64,000 nucleotides of DNA from Gemmatimonadetes bacterium T265 (lineage in GTDB: Bacteria > Gemmatimonadota > Gemmatimonadetes > Gemmatimonadales > Gemmatimonadaceae), in NCBI GenBank assembly GCA_019973575.1, contig BPUI01000001.1:2802342-2866341 (forward strand), given 5' to 3'. A program made the position numbers and the translations under genes. Below the pieces are notes generated by a model, which had not been told where the DNA came from, did not search any database, and saw nothing but the letters and a program-made list of their open reading frames with translations. This document shows, in pieces, positions 8,922 through 17,746 of this stretch (position 1 is its first letter; the number at the start of each line of letters is the position of its first letter).

Positions 8922-10733
8922 ATGTCGCTTCGCTCAGATCTGCTTCACCGCGCGCGAACGTTCGGCGCGCGTGTCCTCGTACCCGCCGCGGCCGCCGTGC
9001 TCGCGGGCAGCGCCCTGCTCGCGTCCGCATGCGCGGACTCCTCCCACTCGTCGCCCACCGCGCCGGCCGTGGCGAGCACGCCGGCGACCGGTACGACCAA
9101 CGGCTTCAGCAGTACCGCCAGCGTCACGGTCACGGTCCCCGCGTCGATGCGCTCGTCGCCGTTCGACGTGGCGCGCACGTTGAGCGTGCCGACCGGGTAC
9201 GGCATCGCCGTCTACGCGCGCGTCGGCGGGGCCCGGTTCATGGCCGCCGCGCCTAACGGAGACCTGCTCGTCTCCAACCCCGGGTCGGGCAACGTGTACC
9301 GCGTGCGGCCGGGCACCACGGGCGGCGACCCGACGGTGACGACGTGGGCGAGCGGGCTCTACCTGCCGCACGACATCGTCTTCCACTCGGTCGGCGGGAC
9401 GATGTACGTCTACGTGTCGGAGACCGACAAGATCGGCCGCTACACGTGGGACCCGAGCAGCGCGACCGGGCAGAACCACCAGATCCTCGTCGGCCGGCTG
9501 CCCAACGTGAGCGACACGGCGCTCCACGGCGCCTACGCCCACCAGCTCAAGAACATCGCCCTCGGCCCCGACGACAAGCTCTACGTGTCGATCGGCTCGT
9601 CGTGCAACGTGTGCACGACCGACGTGTCGAGCAACCCGGTGCGCGGCGCGATCTACGTCTACAACGCCGACGGCAGCGGCGGGCGACTGTTCGCGCGCGG
9701 GATCCGCAACGGCGAGGGGCTGGCCTTCGTGCCGGGGACGAACATCCTCTGGGCCGCGGTCAACAACCGCGACAACATCGCGTACCCGTACCACAAGGAC
9801 TTCGACGGCGACGGCACGGACGACTACGGAAAGGTGATGCAGGCGTACGTCAACAATCACCCGCCCGACGAGTTCATCCACGTCACCGACGGCGCCAACT
9901 TCGGCTGGCCGTTCTGCAACCCGAATCCGGACTCGACGGTCGACAACATGCCGTTCGACCTGGACCAGCAGGGGAACCCGACCGGCGCGCAGCTCAACTG
10001 CGCCGCCGCGACGCGGGTCAACAAGGGGATCCAGGCCCACTCCGCCCCGCTCGGCCTCACGTTCTTTGCGGGGACGAAGGCACCCGCGGCCGTGCAGAAC
10101 GGCGTCGCCATCGCCCTGCACGGCTCGTGGAACCGCACGCCGCCGACCGGCTACAAGGTCGTCTGGTTCCCGTGGCAGTCGGGGACGAACACCCCCGGCG
10201 CGCAGCAGGATCTCGTCACCGGGTGGCTCGTCAACGGCTCGGCGTGGGGCCGGCCGGTCGACGTCGCGGTCGACTCGACGGGCAACGTGTTCATCTCGGA
10301 CGACCAGAGCGGGACGATCTACCGCCTCGTCCCGCCGGCCGCGCCGAAGTCGGTGTCGTTCGTCGGCAAGCAGTCGGGGCTGTGCCTCAGCGCCGGGGCG
10401 CAGACGTTCGGCACGCACACGACGACGGCGACGTGCAACGGCGCGGCAAACGAGCAGTTCACGATTCCGGCGAGCGGCACGACGGGCCCGATCCACATCA
10501 CGAGCACGCTCTGCCTCGACGCGTACGGCGGACACGGTAACAACGGCGACGTCGTCGGGGTCTGGTCGTGCAACGGGTACGCGAACCAGAACTGGACGGT
10601 GACCGACGCGGGCGCGATCCGCGGGGTGAACAACGCGTGCGTCCTCGTGGCGGGGCAGAGTACGATGCCGGGCGCCGCGGTCATCATGTGGGCCTGCAAC
10701 GGCCGGCCGGACCAGACGTGGACCGTGCGCTGA
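8922..10733 (+). CDS. Secreted lipoprotein: sorbosone/glucose dehydrogenase-like beta-propeller plus ricin B lectin
   Basis: 603 residues. The ATG at 8922 has GGAG eight bases upstream and yields a signal peptide ending in a lipobox-like LLASAC, so a lipoprotein is likely. Residues about 75-475 form a six-bladed propeller of the soluble glucose/sorbosone dehydrogenase type (LYLPHDIVF, YAHQLKNIALGPDDKLYVS, HGSWNR), enzymes that normally hold PQQ. The last 125 residues are a three-repeat ricin B-type lectin with QxW-like ends (NEQF, NQNW, DQTW). The likely role is oxidation of aldoses outside the cell while bound to a polysaccharide. Two other secreted proteins in this window carry the same lectin unit. 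Confidence 0.8.
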   Translation: MSLRSDLLHRARTFGARVLVPAAAAVLAGSALLASACADSSHSSPTAPAVASTPATGTTNGFSSTASVTVTVPASMRSSPFDVARTLSVPTGYGIAVYARVGGARFMAAAPNGDLLVSNPGSGNVYRVRPGTTGGDPTVTTWASGLYLPHDIVFHSVGGTMYVYVSETDKIGRYTWDPSSATGQNHQILVGRLPNVSDTALHGAYAHQLKNIALGPDDKLYVSIGSSCNVCTTDVSSNPVRGAIYVYNADGSGGRLFARGIRNGEGLAFVPGTNILWAAVNNRDNIAYPYHKDFDGDGTDDYGKVMQAYVNNHPPDEFIHVTDGANFGWPFCNPNPDSTVDNMPFDLDQQGNPTGAQLNCAAATRVNKGIQAHSAPLGLTFFAGTKAPAAVQNGVAIALHGSWNRTPPTGYKVVWFPWQSGTNTPGAQQDLVTGWLVNGSAWGRPVDVAVDSTGNVFISDDQSGTIYRLVPPAAPKSVSFVGKQSGLCLSAGAQTFGTHTTTATCNGAANEQFTIPASGTTGPIHITSTLCLDAYGGHGNNGDVVGVWSCNGYANQNWTVTDAGAIRGVNNACVLVAGQSTMPGAAVIMWACNGRPDQTWTVR

Positions 10734-10786
10734 GCGCGGCGCGGGAACGCACGCGCGCGGGGGTCGTGAAGCAGTAAGTTCCGAGC

Positions 10787-12196
10787 GTGACGCTGCCGCC
10801 CGGTCAGGACCTGCCCGACGTTGAGGACGCACGATGGACGCTCGCGGCCGACGACCGGACCGCGGGCGCCGCCGGGCACGGCTGGCGCCGCGCGCGCCTC
10901 ACGCCGTCGCTCGAAGAGGCGTACCGCACGGTCCCGGTCGTCGGCCTGACGTGGTGGCGCAAGCTGCTCGCCTTCGCCGGACCGGGCTATTTGGTCGCGG
11001 TCGGCTACATGGACCCGGGCAACTGGGCCACCGACCTCGCCGGCGGGTCGCGCTTCGGCTACACGCTGCTCTCGGTCGTCTTCCTGTCGAACCTGATGGC
11101 CGTGCTCCTCCAGGGGCTCGCCTCCAAGCTCGGCATCGTCACCGGGCGCGACCTCGCGCAGGCGTGCCGCGACCACTACTCGCGGCCAACCGCGGTCGCG
11201 CTCTGGATCGGCGCCGAGGTCGCGATCGCCGCCTGCGACCTCGCCGAGGTGATCGGGTCGGCGATCGCGCTGAACTTGCTGTTCCACCTGCCGATCACGC
11301 TCGGCATCCTCGTCACCGCGTGCGACGTGCTGCTCGTGCTCGGCCTGCAGCACCGCGGCTTCCGCTGGCTCGAGGCGGTGGTGGTCGCGCTCGTCGCGAC
11401 GGTCGGCGTGTGCTTCGTCTACGTGCTCGTCGCGAGCCGCCCCGACTGGGGCGGGGTCGCGCGCGGGTTCGTGCCCTCGCCCGAGATCCTGCGCAGCCGC
11501 GAGATGCTCTACATCGCCGTCGGCATCCTCGGCGCGACGGTGATGCCTCACAACCTCTACCTGCACTCGAGCATCGTGCAGACGCGCAAGTACGAGCAGA
11601 CGGCCGACGGGCGACGCGAGGCGATCCGCTACGCCTTCCTCGACTCGACGATCGCGCTCAGCGCCGCGCTGTTCATCAACGCCGCGATCCTCGTCGTCGC
11701 GGCGGCGACGTTCCACCGCGCCGGCTACACCCAGGTCGCCGAGATCCAGGACGCGCACCGGCTGCTGACGCCGCTACTCGGCGCCTCGGGGGCGAGCGTC
11801 GCGTTCGCGCTCGCGCTGCTCGCGAGCGGGCAGAACTCGACGCTCACCGGCACGCTCGCCGGGCAGATCGTCATGGAAGGGTTCCTCGACGTGCGGCTCC
11901 GGCCGTGGGTGCGGCGGCTCTTCACGCGCGGGCTCGCGATCGTGCCCGCGGCGGTCGTCAGCATCGTCGCGGGACAGCGCGGGACGGCGCAGCTCCTCGT
12001 GCTGAGTCAGGTGGTGCTGTCGTTGCAGCTGTCGTTCGCGGTCGTGCCGCTCGTGCGCTTCACGGGCGACCGCGCCAAGATGGGCCGGTTCGCGAACGCG
12101 CCGTGGCTGTCGGCGACCGCCTGGGTCGCCGCCGCCGTGATCGCGGCGCTCAACGCGTGGCTGCTGGTGCAGACCGCGAAGGAGTGGCTGGCGTGA
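10787..12196 (+). CDS. mntH: Nramp-family divalent metal (Mn2+/Fe2+) transporter
   Basis: 469 residues from a GTG start. The metal-binding helix-1 motif DPGN appears in [11 protein letters not shown] (about 75), and helix 6 carries [10 protein letters not shown] (about 254), the two sites that coordinate Mn2+ or Fe2+ in proton-coupled Nramp importers. About eleven membrane helices are visible, with a hydrophilic N-terminal tail of about 45 residues. The downstream universal stress gene begins within the stop codon (GTGA), so uptake is coupled to a stress protein. I see no Mn riboswitch or clear MntR/Fur site in the 54 bp upstream. Confidence 0.9.
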   Translation: MTLPPGQDLPDVEDARWTLAADDRTAGAAGHGWRRARLTPSLEEAYRTVPVVGLTWWRKLLAFAGPGYLVAVGYMDPGNWATDLAGGSRFGYTLLSVVFLSNLMAVLLQGLASKLGIVTGRDLAQACRDHYSRPTAVALWIGAEVAIAACDLAEVIGSAIALNLLFHLPITLGILVTACDVLLVLGLQHRGFRWLEAVVVALVATVGVCFVYVLVASRPDWGGVARGFVPSPEILRSREMLYIAVGILGATVMPHNLYLHSSIVQTRKYEQTADGRREAIRYAFLDSTIALSAALFINAAILVVAAATFHRAGYTQVAEIQDAHRLLTPLLGASGASVAFALALLASGQNSTLTGTLAGQIVMEGFLDVRLRPWVRRLFTRGLAIVPAAVVSIVAGQRGTAQLLVLSQVVLSLQLSFAVVPLVRFTGDRAKMGRFANAPWLSATAWVAAAVIAALNAWLLVQTAKEWLA

Positions 12197-12687
12197 CGCT
12201 CAACAAGCCGACGCCCCGCGGGGCCGTGCTCGCGGGTGCGACGATGTACGCGCGCATCCTCGTCCCGCTCGAGCACTCGTACGTGGACCAGGCGATCCTC
12301 GCGCACGTGCGGCCGCTCGCGCGGCTGTGCGGGGCGTCGCTCGTCGTCATGCACGTCGCCGACGGGTGGGCGGCGCGCCACCTGAAGTCGCTCTCGCTCG
12401 CCGAAAGCGAGGAGCTGCGGGCCGACCGCGAGTATCTCGAGTCGGTGTGCGCGACGCTCGCCGGCGAGGGGTACGCGGCCGAGGCCCTGCTCGGCGCGGG
12501 CGACCCCGCCGCGGAGATCGTCGCCGCGGCCGACCGGGAGCACTGCGACCTGATCGCGATGGCAACGCACGGACACGGCTTCCTCGCCGACATGGTTTAC
12601 GGCAGCGTCGCGGAGGCGGTGCGGCACCGGAGCCGGGTCCCGGTGCTGCTCGTGCGCGGCGAGCGGCGGGCGGAACCACGGGGCTGA
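12193..12687 (+). CDS. Universal stress protein (UspA family)
   Basis: 164 residues from the GTG overlapping the mntH stop; an internal ATG at 12244 would give 147 residues with the canonical opening [12 protein letters not shown], and could be the true start. The ATP-binding type signature ATHGHG followed by YGSVAEAV and a closing beta strand VPVLLV is present. Such proteins bind ATP and act in starvation and oxidative stress. In some lineages a Usp domain is fused to the C-terminus of Nramp transporters; here they are separate but overlapping, which supports a link between metal uptake and this protein. Confidence 0.85.
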   Translation: MTLNKPTPRGAVLAGATMYARILVPLEHSYVDQAILAHVRPLARLCGASLVVMHVADGWAARHLKSLSLAESEELRADREYLESVCATLAGEGYAAEALLGAGDPAAEIVAAADREHCDLIAMATHGHGFLADMVYGSVAEAVRHRSRVPVLLVRGERRAEPRG

Positions 12688-12783
12688 CGCGATCTGAGGC
12701 GATCGGGGCGGGGTCGGAACGTTCTTTGCCCTCTGGCGCTTCGTTGACCAGCAGCTGACCCGTTCGGAACCACCGAGGACCCT

Positions 12784-13365
12784 GTGGCCACCCGCCCCGA
12801 CGCCCGCCCCGCCGTCGTCATCGACCCGGATGCCGGGATCCCCGACCTCATCCGCCGCCTCGTCGACGATTCGAAGCGGCTCGCGCAGGATGAAGTCCAG
12901 CTCGCCAAGCTCGAGCTGCGCGAGCGTGCCCACGACGCCACCCGCGGCGGGATCTGGCTCGGCGTCGCCTTCGGCGCGGGCGTGGTCGCGCTCGTCGCGT
13001 TCACGGTCTTCCTGGCCGCGCTCATCGGGCACGCGATCAACCTGCACTACTGGGCGGGCACCCTGATCACGGCGGTGCTCGAGCTTGGCGTCGGCGCGTT
13101 CCTCGTCATGCGCGGGCTTGGGACGCTGAAGAAGCAGTCGTTCACGCTCCCCGAGACGCGCAAGGAGGCGTCGAAGACGGTCGACTGGGCGAAGTCGACC
13201 GGGGCGCAGGTCGCGACCGACGTGCGCGACCCGGAGCGCGTGCTCACGGGGGCGCCGGGCGGCGCGGTCGCGGCCGCGACCGCCGCGCGCCTTCCGGCGG
13301 CCGCGCGCGCGGCGGCGGGTCCGCAGGCCGGCCCGGTCGAGCTGCCGATCGCGCGGCGCGACTGA
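12784..13365 (+). CDS. Holin-superfamily membrane protein (phage holin family/DUF1469-like)
   Basis: 193 residues from GTG with GAGGA upstream. A charged N-terminal helix (IPDLIRRLVDDSKRLAQDEV) leads into two membrane helices (about 55-82 and 88-110). The C-terminal 60 residues are Ala/Gly-rich and soluble. This matches the Phage_holin_3_6/YqjE-like group, which is chromosomal and widespread and despite its name is not evidence for a phage. Its stop TGA overlaps the putative CTG start of the ABC permease, which ties it to the export operon that follows. Confidence 0.75.
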   Translation: MATRPDARPAVVIDPDAGIPDLIRRLVDDSKRLAQDEVQLAKLELRERAHDATRGGIWLGVAFGAGVVALVAFTVFLAALIGHAINLHYWAGTLITAVLELGVGAFLVMRGLGTLKKQSFTLPETRKEASKTVDWAKSTGAQVATDVRDPERVLTGAPGGAVAAATAARLPAAARAAAGPQAGPVELPIARRD

Positions 13366-14243
13366 TCGCGGGCCGAGCAGCACCGCTGCGCGCGACGATC
13401 CTTCGGGCGCTGCGACTCGCGGCGACCCTCGTTCCGGCGGCCGCAGGCGCCCAGCTCGACACCGCCCGGCCGACAGCGCCCCCGCGCACCGTCGCAGTCG
13501 ACGAGCGCCTGCGTGCGGACGTCGGCCTCCGCGTTGGCGACACCGTTCTGCTGAGCGCGCGCGCGGGTGACACGGCCCGCGCGACGCGCGCGGTCGTGAG
13601 CGCGTTCGTGCGCCGCGGCGCCGACCCGAGCGAGATCGCGCGCGGCGAGTACCGCGTGCGCCTCCACCTCGACCAGTTGCAGGACGCGGCGGCCTACGCC
13701 GACCGCGTCGACCGCTTCGCCGTTGGCACGCGCCCCGGCCGCACCGGGCCCGCGCTCGCCGCGATCAACGACGCGGCGTTCGGGTTCCGCGCCTACCGGT
13801 CGGCCGACGTCGCGGTCGGCACGTCGCGCACCTTCGAGGTCGTGCGCCGCTTCCACCGCGCGATCGGCGTGATCACCGTCGTCGCGAGTGCGATGTTCCT
13901 GCTCTGCATCTTGGTCCTCAAGGTGGAAGAGCGCCGCCGCGACGTAGCCGCGCTCCGCCTCATGGGGCTGTCGCGGCGCACGGTCGTCGCGGCGCTCGTC
14001 CTCGAGGCCGCGCTCGTCGCCCTGCTCGGCTCCGCGGCGGGGCTCGTGATCGGCGCGGTCGCGGCGCGCGTCGTGAACTGGCACTACCAGGCCGCGTTCC
14101 GCACGCCCCTGGTCTTCGTGCTCGTCACGCCCGGCGTGGCGCTGTTCGCGACCGCGCTGTCCGTCGCGCTCGGCGTCGGCGCGGGGTTCCTCGCCGCCCG
14201 GCGCCTCGCGACCGCGCCGCCGCTCGCGCTGCTCGGTCGTTAG
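13362..14243 (+). CDS. FtsX/MacB-type ABC permease, N-terminally short, probable CTG start
   Basis: The only canonical start is GTG at 13596 (215 residues), but coherent coding in the same frame extends upstream: a signal-like stretch LRATILRALRLAATLVPAAAGAQ, then the permease-like RVGDTVLLSA. There is no ATG, GTG or TTG there; CTG at 13362 would overlap the preceding stop by 4 bp (CTGA), the arrangement used at many junctions here, giving 293 residues. The C-terminus has the three FtsX helices (about 165-190, 207-235, 250-275). Compared with the next permease it lacks the first half of the periplasmic domain. It should pair with the second permease and the ATPase. Confidence 0.7.
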   Translation: MIAGRAAPLRATILRALRLAATLVPAAAGAQLDTARPTAPPRTVAVDERLRADVGLRVGDTVLLSARAGDTARATRAVVSAFVRRGADPSEIARGEYRVRLHLDQLQDAAAYADRVDRFAVGTRPGRTGPALAAINDAAFGFRAYRSADVAVGTSRTFEVVRRFHRAIGVITVVASAMFLLCILVLKVEERRRDVAALRLMGLSRRTVVAALVLEAALVALLGSAAGLVIGAVAARVVNWHYQAAFRTPLVFVLVTPGVALFATALSVALGVGAGFLAARRLATAPPLALLGR

Positions 14244-14258
14244 GCGGGCGGGCGGCGC

Positions 14259-15458
14259 GTGCGACTCCTGCTCGCCTGGGCCGCGCTCGTGCGCAGCCGC
14301 ACGCGGACCACGCTCGCCGTCGCGGGCGTGGCCGTCGCGGCCGCGCTGCTGCTCGACATGGTCATGCTCGCCGGCGGGATGCGCGACAGCTTCCGCGACC
14401 TGCTGCTCGTGCGCGGGTACCAGCTCCGGCTCTCCCCCAAGGGCACGCTCCCGTTCGACAGCGAGGCGACGGTCGACAGCGCGTCCGCCGTCGTCGCCGC
14501 CCTGCGCGCCGACCCGCGCGTGACCGCGGTGAGCCCGGTGCTCGGCGGCCAGCTCGCGGTGCTCGACCCGCGACGGGCGGGCGGGCCGCCCGTCACCGCG
14601 ATTGCGTTAGGCGTCCTGCCGAGCGTGCAGGGCGACTACGAGCGGCGCGCGGGGCGCGACCCGACCCGCCCCGACCAGTTCGTCGCGAACGAGGCCTTCC
14701 TGCGCGCGGTCGGCGCGCGGGTCGGCGACACGGTCGAGGTCGCGGCGGGCTACGACCCGCAGCTCCGGCAGTACGCCGCGCGCCGCCGGCTCGCGCTCGT
14801 CGGCTCCGCACGCTTCTTCTACACCGTCGCCGACCGGCCCGTGGTCGCCCTGCCGCTCGCCACGCTTCAGACGATGCGCGGCGCGGAGGGCGCCGACCGG
14901 GTGAGCGCGTTCATGGCGCGCGTCGCCGACGACGCGGACGTCGAGGCGGTGCGCGCCGACGTCGAGCGGCGCATCCCGCGCGTGAGTGCGATCTCGACCG
15001 CGACCGCGCTCGCCCAGGTCGAGCAGCGGCTCTCCTACTTCCGCCAGCTCGCCTTCATCCTCGGCGCGATCTCGCTCGGCGTCGGCTTCCTGCTCGTGAG
15101 CACGCTCGTCACCGTGAGCGTGAACGAGCGCGTCGGCGAGATCGCGGTGCTGCGCGCCGTGGGCGTGAGCCGCGCGCACGTCGTCGAGCAGGTCGTCCTT
15201 GAGGGCCTCGCGCTCACGGTCGTCGGCACGCTCCTCGGGCTCGCCCTCGGGCTCGTCACGGCGCGCTACCTCAACACCATCCTGTCGGACTTCCCGGGGC
15301 TCCCGGCGTCGTTCTCGTTCTTCGTCTTCCGCGCGCGCGACGCCTGGAGCGCGCTCGGCCTGCTCGTCCTCTCGGGGGTGCTCGCGGGGGTGTTCCCGTC
15401 GTGGCGCGCCGCGTCGCTCCCGGTCGCGACGACGCTGCGCGAGGAGGCGGTCGGGTGA
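14259..15458 (+). CDS. FtsX/MacB-type ABC transporter permease
   Basis: 399 residues from GTG. Helix 1 (about 15-40) is followed by a periplasmic MacB-like core domain (about 45-255) and three C-terminal helices: LAFILGAISLGVGFLLVSTL, a second pair around 305-330 and one near 365-385. This is the LolC/E- and AttG-like type VII ABC architecture that moves lipids or lipoproteins, or performs mechanical work across the periplasm. It lies 15 bp after the short permease and overlaps the ATPase by 4 bp (GTGA). Together they form a complete exporter of AttEFG type. Confidence 0.85.
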   Translation: MRLLLAWAALVRSRTRTTLAVAGVAVAAALLLDMVMLAGGMRDSFRDLLLVRGYQLRLSPKGTLPFDSEATVDSASAVVAALRADPRVTAVSPVLGGQLAVLDPRRAGGPPVTAIALGVLPSVQGDYERRAGRDPTRPDQFVANEAFLRAVGARVGDTVEVAAGYDPQLRQYAARRRLALVGSARFFYTVADRPVVALPLATLQTMRGAEGADRVSAFMARVADDADVEAVRADVERRIPRVSAISTATALAQVEQRLSYFRQLAFILGAISLGVGFLLVSTLVTVSVNERVGEIAVLRAVGVSRAHVVEQVVLEGLALTVVGTLLGLALGLVTARYLNTILSDFPGLPASFSFFVFRARDAWSALGLLVLSGVLAGVFPSWRAASLPVATTLREEAVG

Positions 15459-16156
15459 GCGACGCCCTCGTCCTCGACGTCCAGGACGCGCGGCGCGACT
15501 ACGCGGTCGGGGCGGAGCCGGTGCAGGCCCTCCGCGGTGTGACGTTCGGCGTCGCGCGCGGCGAGTGGGTCGCCGTCGTCGGCCCCTCCGGCTGCGGCAA
15601 GTCGACGCTGCTGCACCTCCTCGGCGCCGTCGACCGCGCGACGGGCGGGCGGGTGGTCGTCGACGGGCGCGACGTCGGTGCGTTAGGCGACCGCGAGGCG
15701 ACCGCGTTCCGGCTGCGGCACGTGGGGTTCGTCTTCCAGCGCTTCTACCTCCTGCCCACGCTTACCGCGCGCGAGAACGTCGAGCTGCCGATGGCCGAGG
15801 CGGGGGTAAAGGGGGCCGAGCGCCGCGCGCGGGCGCGCGAGCTGCTGCGGTACGTCGGGCTCGGCGGGCGCGAGGGGCACCGCCCGGCACAGCTCTCCGG
15901 CGGCGAGCAGCAGCGGGTCGCGATCGCGCGCGCGCTCGCCAACCGCCCCGCGCTCCTCCTCGCCGACGAGCCGACCGGCGAGCTCGACGCGCGCACGGGG
16001 CGGGAGATCGTCGACCTGTTAGGCCGGCTGAACGCCGACGGGACGACGATCGTCGTCGTCACCCACGACGAGACGCTCGCGCGCGCGGCGCGGCGGCGCA
16101 TCCACATGCGCGACGGCGTGCTGGAGCGGGACGAGGGGGACGAGGGGGACGCGTGA
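15455..16156 (+). CDS. ABC transporter ATPase, LolD/MacB/AttE type
   Basis: 233 residues from the GTG overlapping the permease stop. Walker A GPSGCGKST (about 40-48), Q-loop FVFQRFYLLPTLT, ABC signature LSGGEQQRVAIARALANRP and Walker B LLLADEPTGELD are all intact, as is the H-loop THDE. The QRF(Y)LLPTL region and the signature variant are those of the LolD/MacB branch, which energises type VII exporters. The protein ends in an acidic tail (GDEGDEGDA). One base separates its stop from the start of the AttH-like gene. Confidence 0.9.
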   Translation: MSDALVLDVQDARRDYAVGAEPVQALRGVTFGVARGEWVAVVGPSGCGKSTLLHLLGAVDRATGGRVVVDGRDVGALGDREATAFRLRHVGFVFQRFYLLPTLTARENVELPMAEAGVKGAERRARARELLRYVGLGGREGHRPAQLSGGEQQRVAIARALANRPALLLADEPTGELDARTGREIVDLLGRLNADGTTIVVVTHDETLARAARRRIHMRDGVLERDEGDEGDA

Positions 16157-16157
16157 G

Positions 16158-17702
16158 ATGATCCCACTCCTCGCCTTCCGCAACCTCCTCCACCGCCCGT
16201 GGCGCTCGGCCCTGCTCTTCGCGGGCTACGGGCTCGGCGTCGGCGTGATGGTCGTGCTCCTCTCGATCGGCGAGGCGCTCATCGCCCAGGCCTCGCGCGA
16301 GCAACTCGTCGGGGGCGGCCAGGTCACCGTCCTCCCCGAAGGTGTGGACGTCGAAGTGCTCAAGACGGGCGGGCTCGGCGGTCTCTACTTCTCGATCCCG
16401 AACGCCCGCTTCGTCCAGCTGCAGGTGCTGACCGCGCCGCGCCTCGCTCCCGACGTCGCGACCGTCGCGCCGCAGATCGACGAGAAACTCCTCTACCTCC
16501 GCACGCCGCCCCGCGACGGCCGTCCCGGGCGCGAGCTGCCCGTGCGCGCCACGGGCGAGATCCCGTCGGCGACGCGCGCCGTGGGCGGGCTGCCCGCGAT
16601 CGACGGGGCGTGGCGCGACGACGACGGCGACCGCCGCTGGGCCGCGCCGTCGCTGTTCGAGCTCCGGCACGCGATCGACCACTTCCACCTCCCGCCCGCC
16701 AACCTCGCCAACCGCGCGAGCTACGCCGAGTGGCATTATTTCAACGTGCTCTCGGACGACGGCGCGCGGTGGGCGTTCATCACGCTCATGGTCGTCGGCG
16801 AGGTCGGGAATGCGGACAGCGCGGGGCAGCCGCGCTGGGGCGGACAGGTGCTCGTCACGGCGCACGCGCCCGGCGTATCGGCGCGGCGCTACTCCGCGCG
16901 CGTGCCCCCCAACGCCATCCGCCTCTCGACGCACGACGCCGACCTGCGCGTCGGGGACGCGAGCGTACGCGTGCTGCCGGACGGCCGCTACGCCGTGCGC
17001 GCGCGCGCCGCGGCCGAAGACGGCTCCGGCACGTCGGCGACGGTGGACCTCGTCGTCACGCCCGCACCGCGCGCCTACTTCCCGGGCGCGACGATCGAGA
17101 GCGGCGACTTCAGCTCGGGGTACGCGGTCGCCGGGCTGCGCGCGGACGCGACGGGCGCGGTCTGCGTGCCGGGCTGGGGGCGCGGGCCGGGCGGCTGCGA
17201 ATCGTACGCCGGCGCGCAGGGCTACCACGACCACAACTGGGGCACGTGGCGCGGCGTCACCTGGGAGTGGGGCGCGGGGCGCGGCGGTGCGTACACGCTC
17301 CTCTACGGGCGCGTGCAGCCGCCCGACTCGCTGCACACGAGCTCCTCCCTCTTTCTTTACCTCGTCGACTCGCTCGGCTTCCGCGCACTGTTCCGCCCGC
17401 GGACGATCACGTACGAGGACGGGCGCACGGTCACGGTCGATGGACGTACGGTGCGCGTGCCGTCGCGTGGGGTGATGGAGGACGTACGGGGGAGCGACAC
17501 CGTACGCGTCGAACTCACCGTCGAGGACGCGACGGCCACCGACACGCGCCGCGGGCTCATCGAGCGGGGCGACGCGGAGTACGCGCGACGTCTCGCGCGC
17601 CCGTACTTCGTACAGATGAAGGGGCGCCTGCGGGTGAGCGGACGCGTGGGCGGGCGGCCGGTGGCCGGGGAAGGGCGGGGGTTCTTCGAGACGTACCGAT
17701 AG
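16158..17702 (+). CDS. CrtC/AttH-like lipocalin protein with permease-type N-terminus
   Basis: 514 residues. Residues 1-130 look like the start of an FtsX permease: RNLLHRPWRSALLFAGYG with one membrane helix, then the first part of a periplasmic core domain (GGGQVTVLPEGVDV). From about 175 it becomes a CrtC/AttH tandem lipocalin: AEWHYFNVLSDDG near 190 and the hallmark YHDHNWGTW near 355. AttH proteins accompany AttEFG transporters and are thought to bind or process a hydrophobic cargo in the periplasm. Fusion to permease material is unusual, and it supplies what the first permease of the operon lacks. Confidence 0.75.
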   Translation: MIPLLAFRNLLHRPWRSALLFAGYGLGVGVMVVLLSIGEALIAQASREQLVGGGQVTVLPEGVDVEVLKTGGLGGLYFSIPNARFVQLQVLTAPRLAPDVATVAPQIDEKLLYLRTPPRDGRPGRELPVRATGEIPSATRAVGGLPAIDGAWRDDDGDRRWAAPSLFELRHAIDHFHLPPANLANRASYAEWHYFNVLSDDGARWAFITLMVVGEVGNADSAGQPRWGGQVLVTAHAPGVSARRYSARVPPNAIRLSTHDADLRVGDASVRVLPDGRYAVRARAAAEDGSGTSATVDLVVTPAPRAYFPGATIESGDFSSGYAVAGLRADATGAVCVPGWGRGPGGCESYAGAQGYHDHNWGTWRGVTWEWGAGRGGAYTLLYGRVQPPDSLHTSSSLFLYLVDSLGFRALFRPRTITYEDGRTVTVDGRTVRVPSRGVMEDVRGSDTVRVELTVEDATATDTRRGLIERGDAEYARRLARPYFVQMKGRLRVSGRVGGRPVAGEGRGFFETYR

Positions 17703-17723
17703 TCCACTGCCCTTCCTAGACCC

Positions 17724-17746
17724 GCGCCGGAGACTTACTCCGGCGC
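17724..17746. terminator. Hairpin between convergent genes
   Basis: A perfect 9-bp stem, GCGCCGGAG with CTCCGGCGC, and a 5-base loop lie where the AttH-like gene and the membrane protein gene converge. The loop contains the TAA stop of the minus-strand gene, so the hairpin can serve both directions. No clear U-tract is seen. Confidence 0.55.

Noticed and set aside
10734-10786. Manganese riboswitch upstream of mntH
   Set aside because: The gap is only 53 bp and shows no yybP-ykoY-like structure.
8934-10832. A 632-residue open frame opposite the sorbosone-dehydrogenase-like gene
   Set aside because: Arg/Val/Asp-rich composition of an antisense shadow; the sense strand has a signal peptide and two recognised domains.
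12784-13365. Holin-family protein as a sign of a prophage
   Set aside because: This family is chromosomal and widespread, and no phage gene lies nearby.
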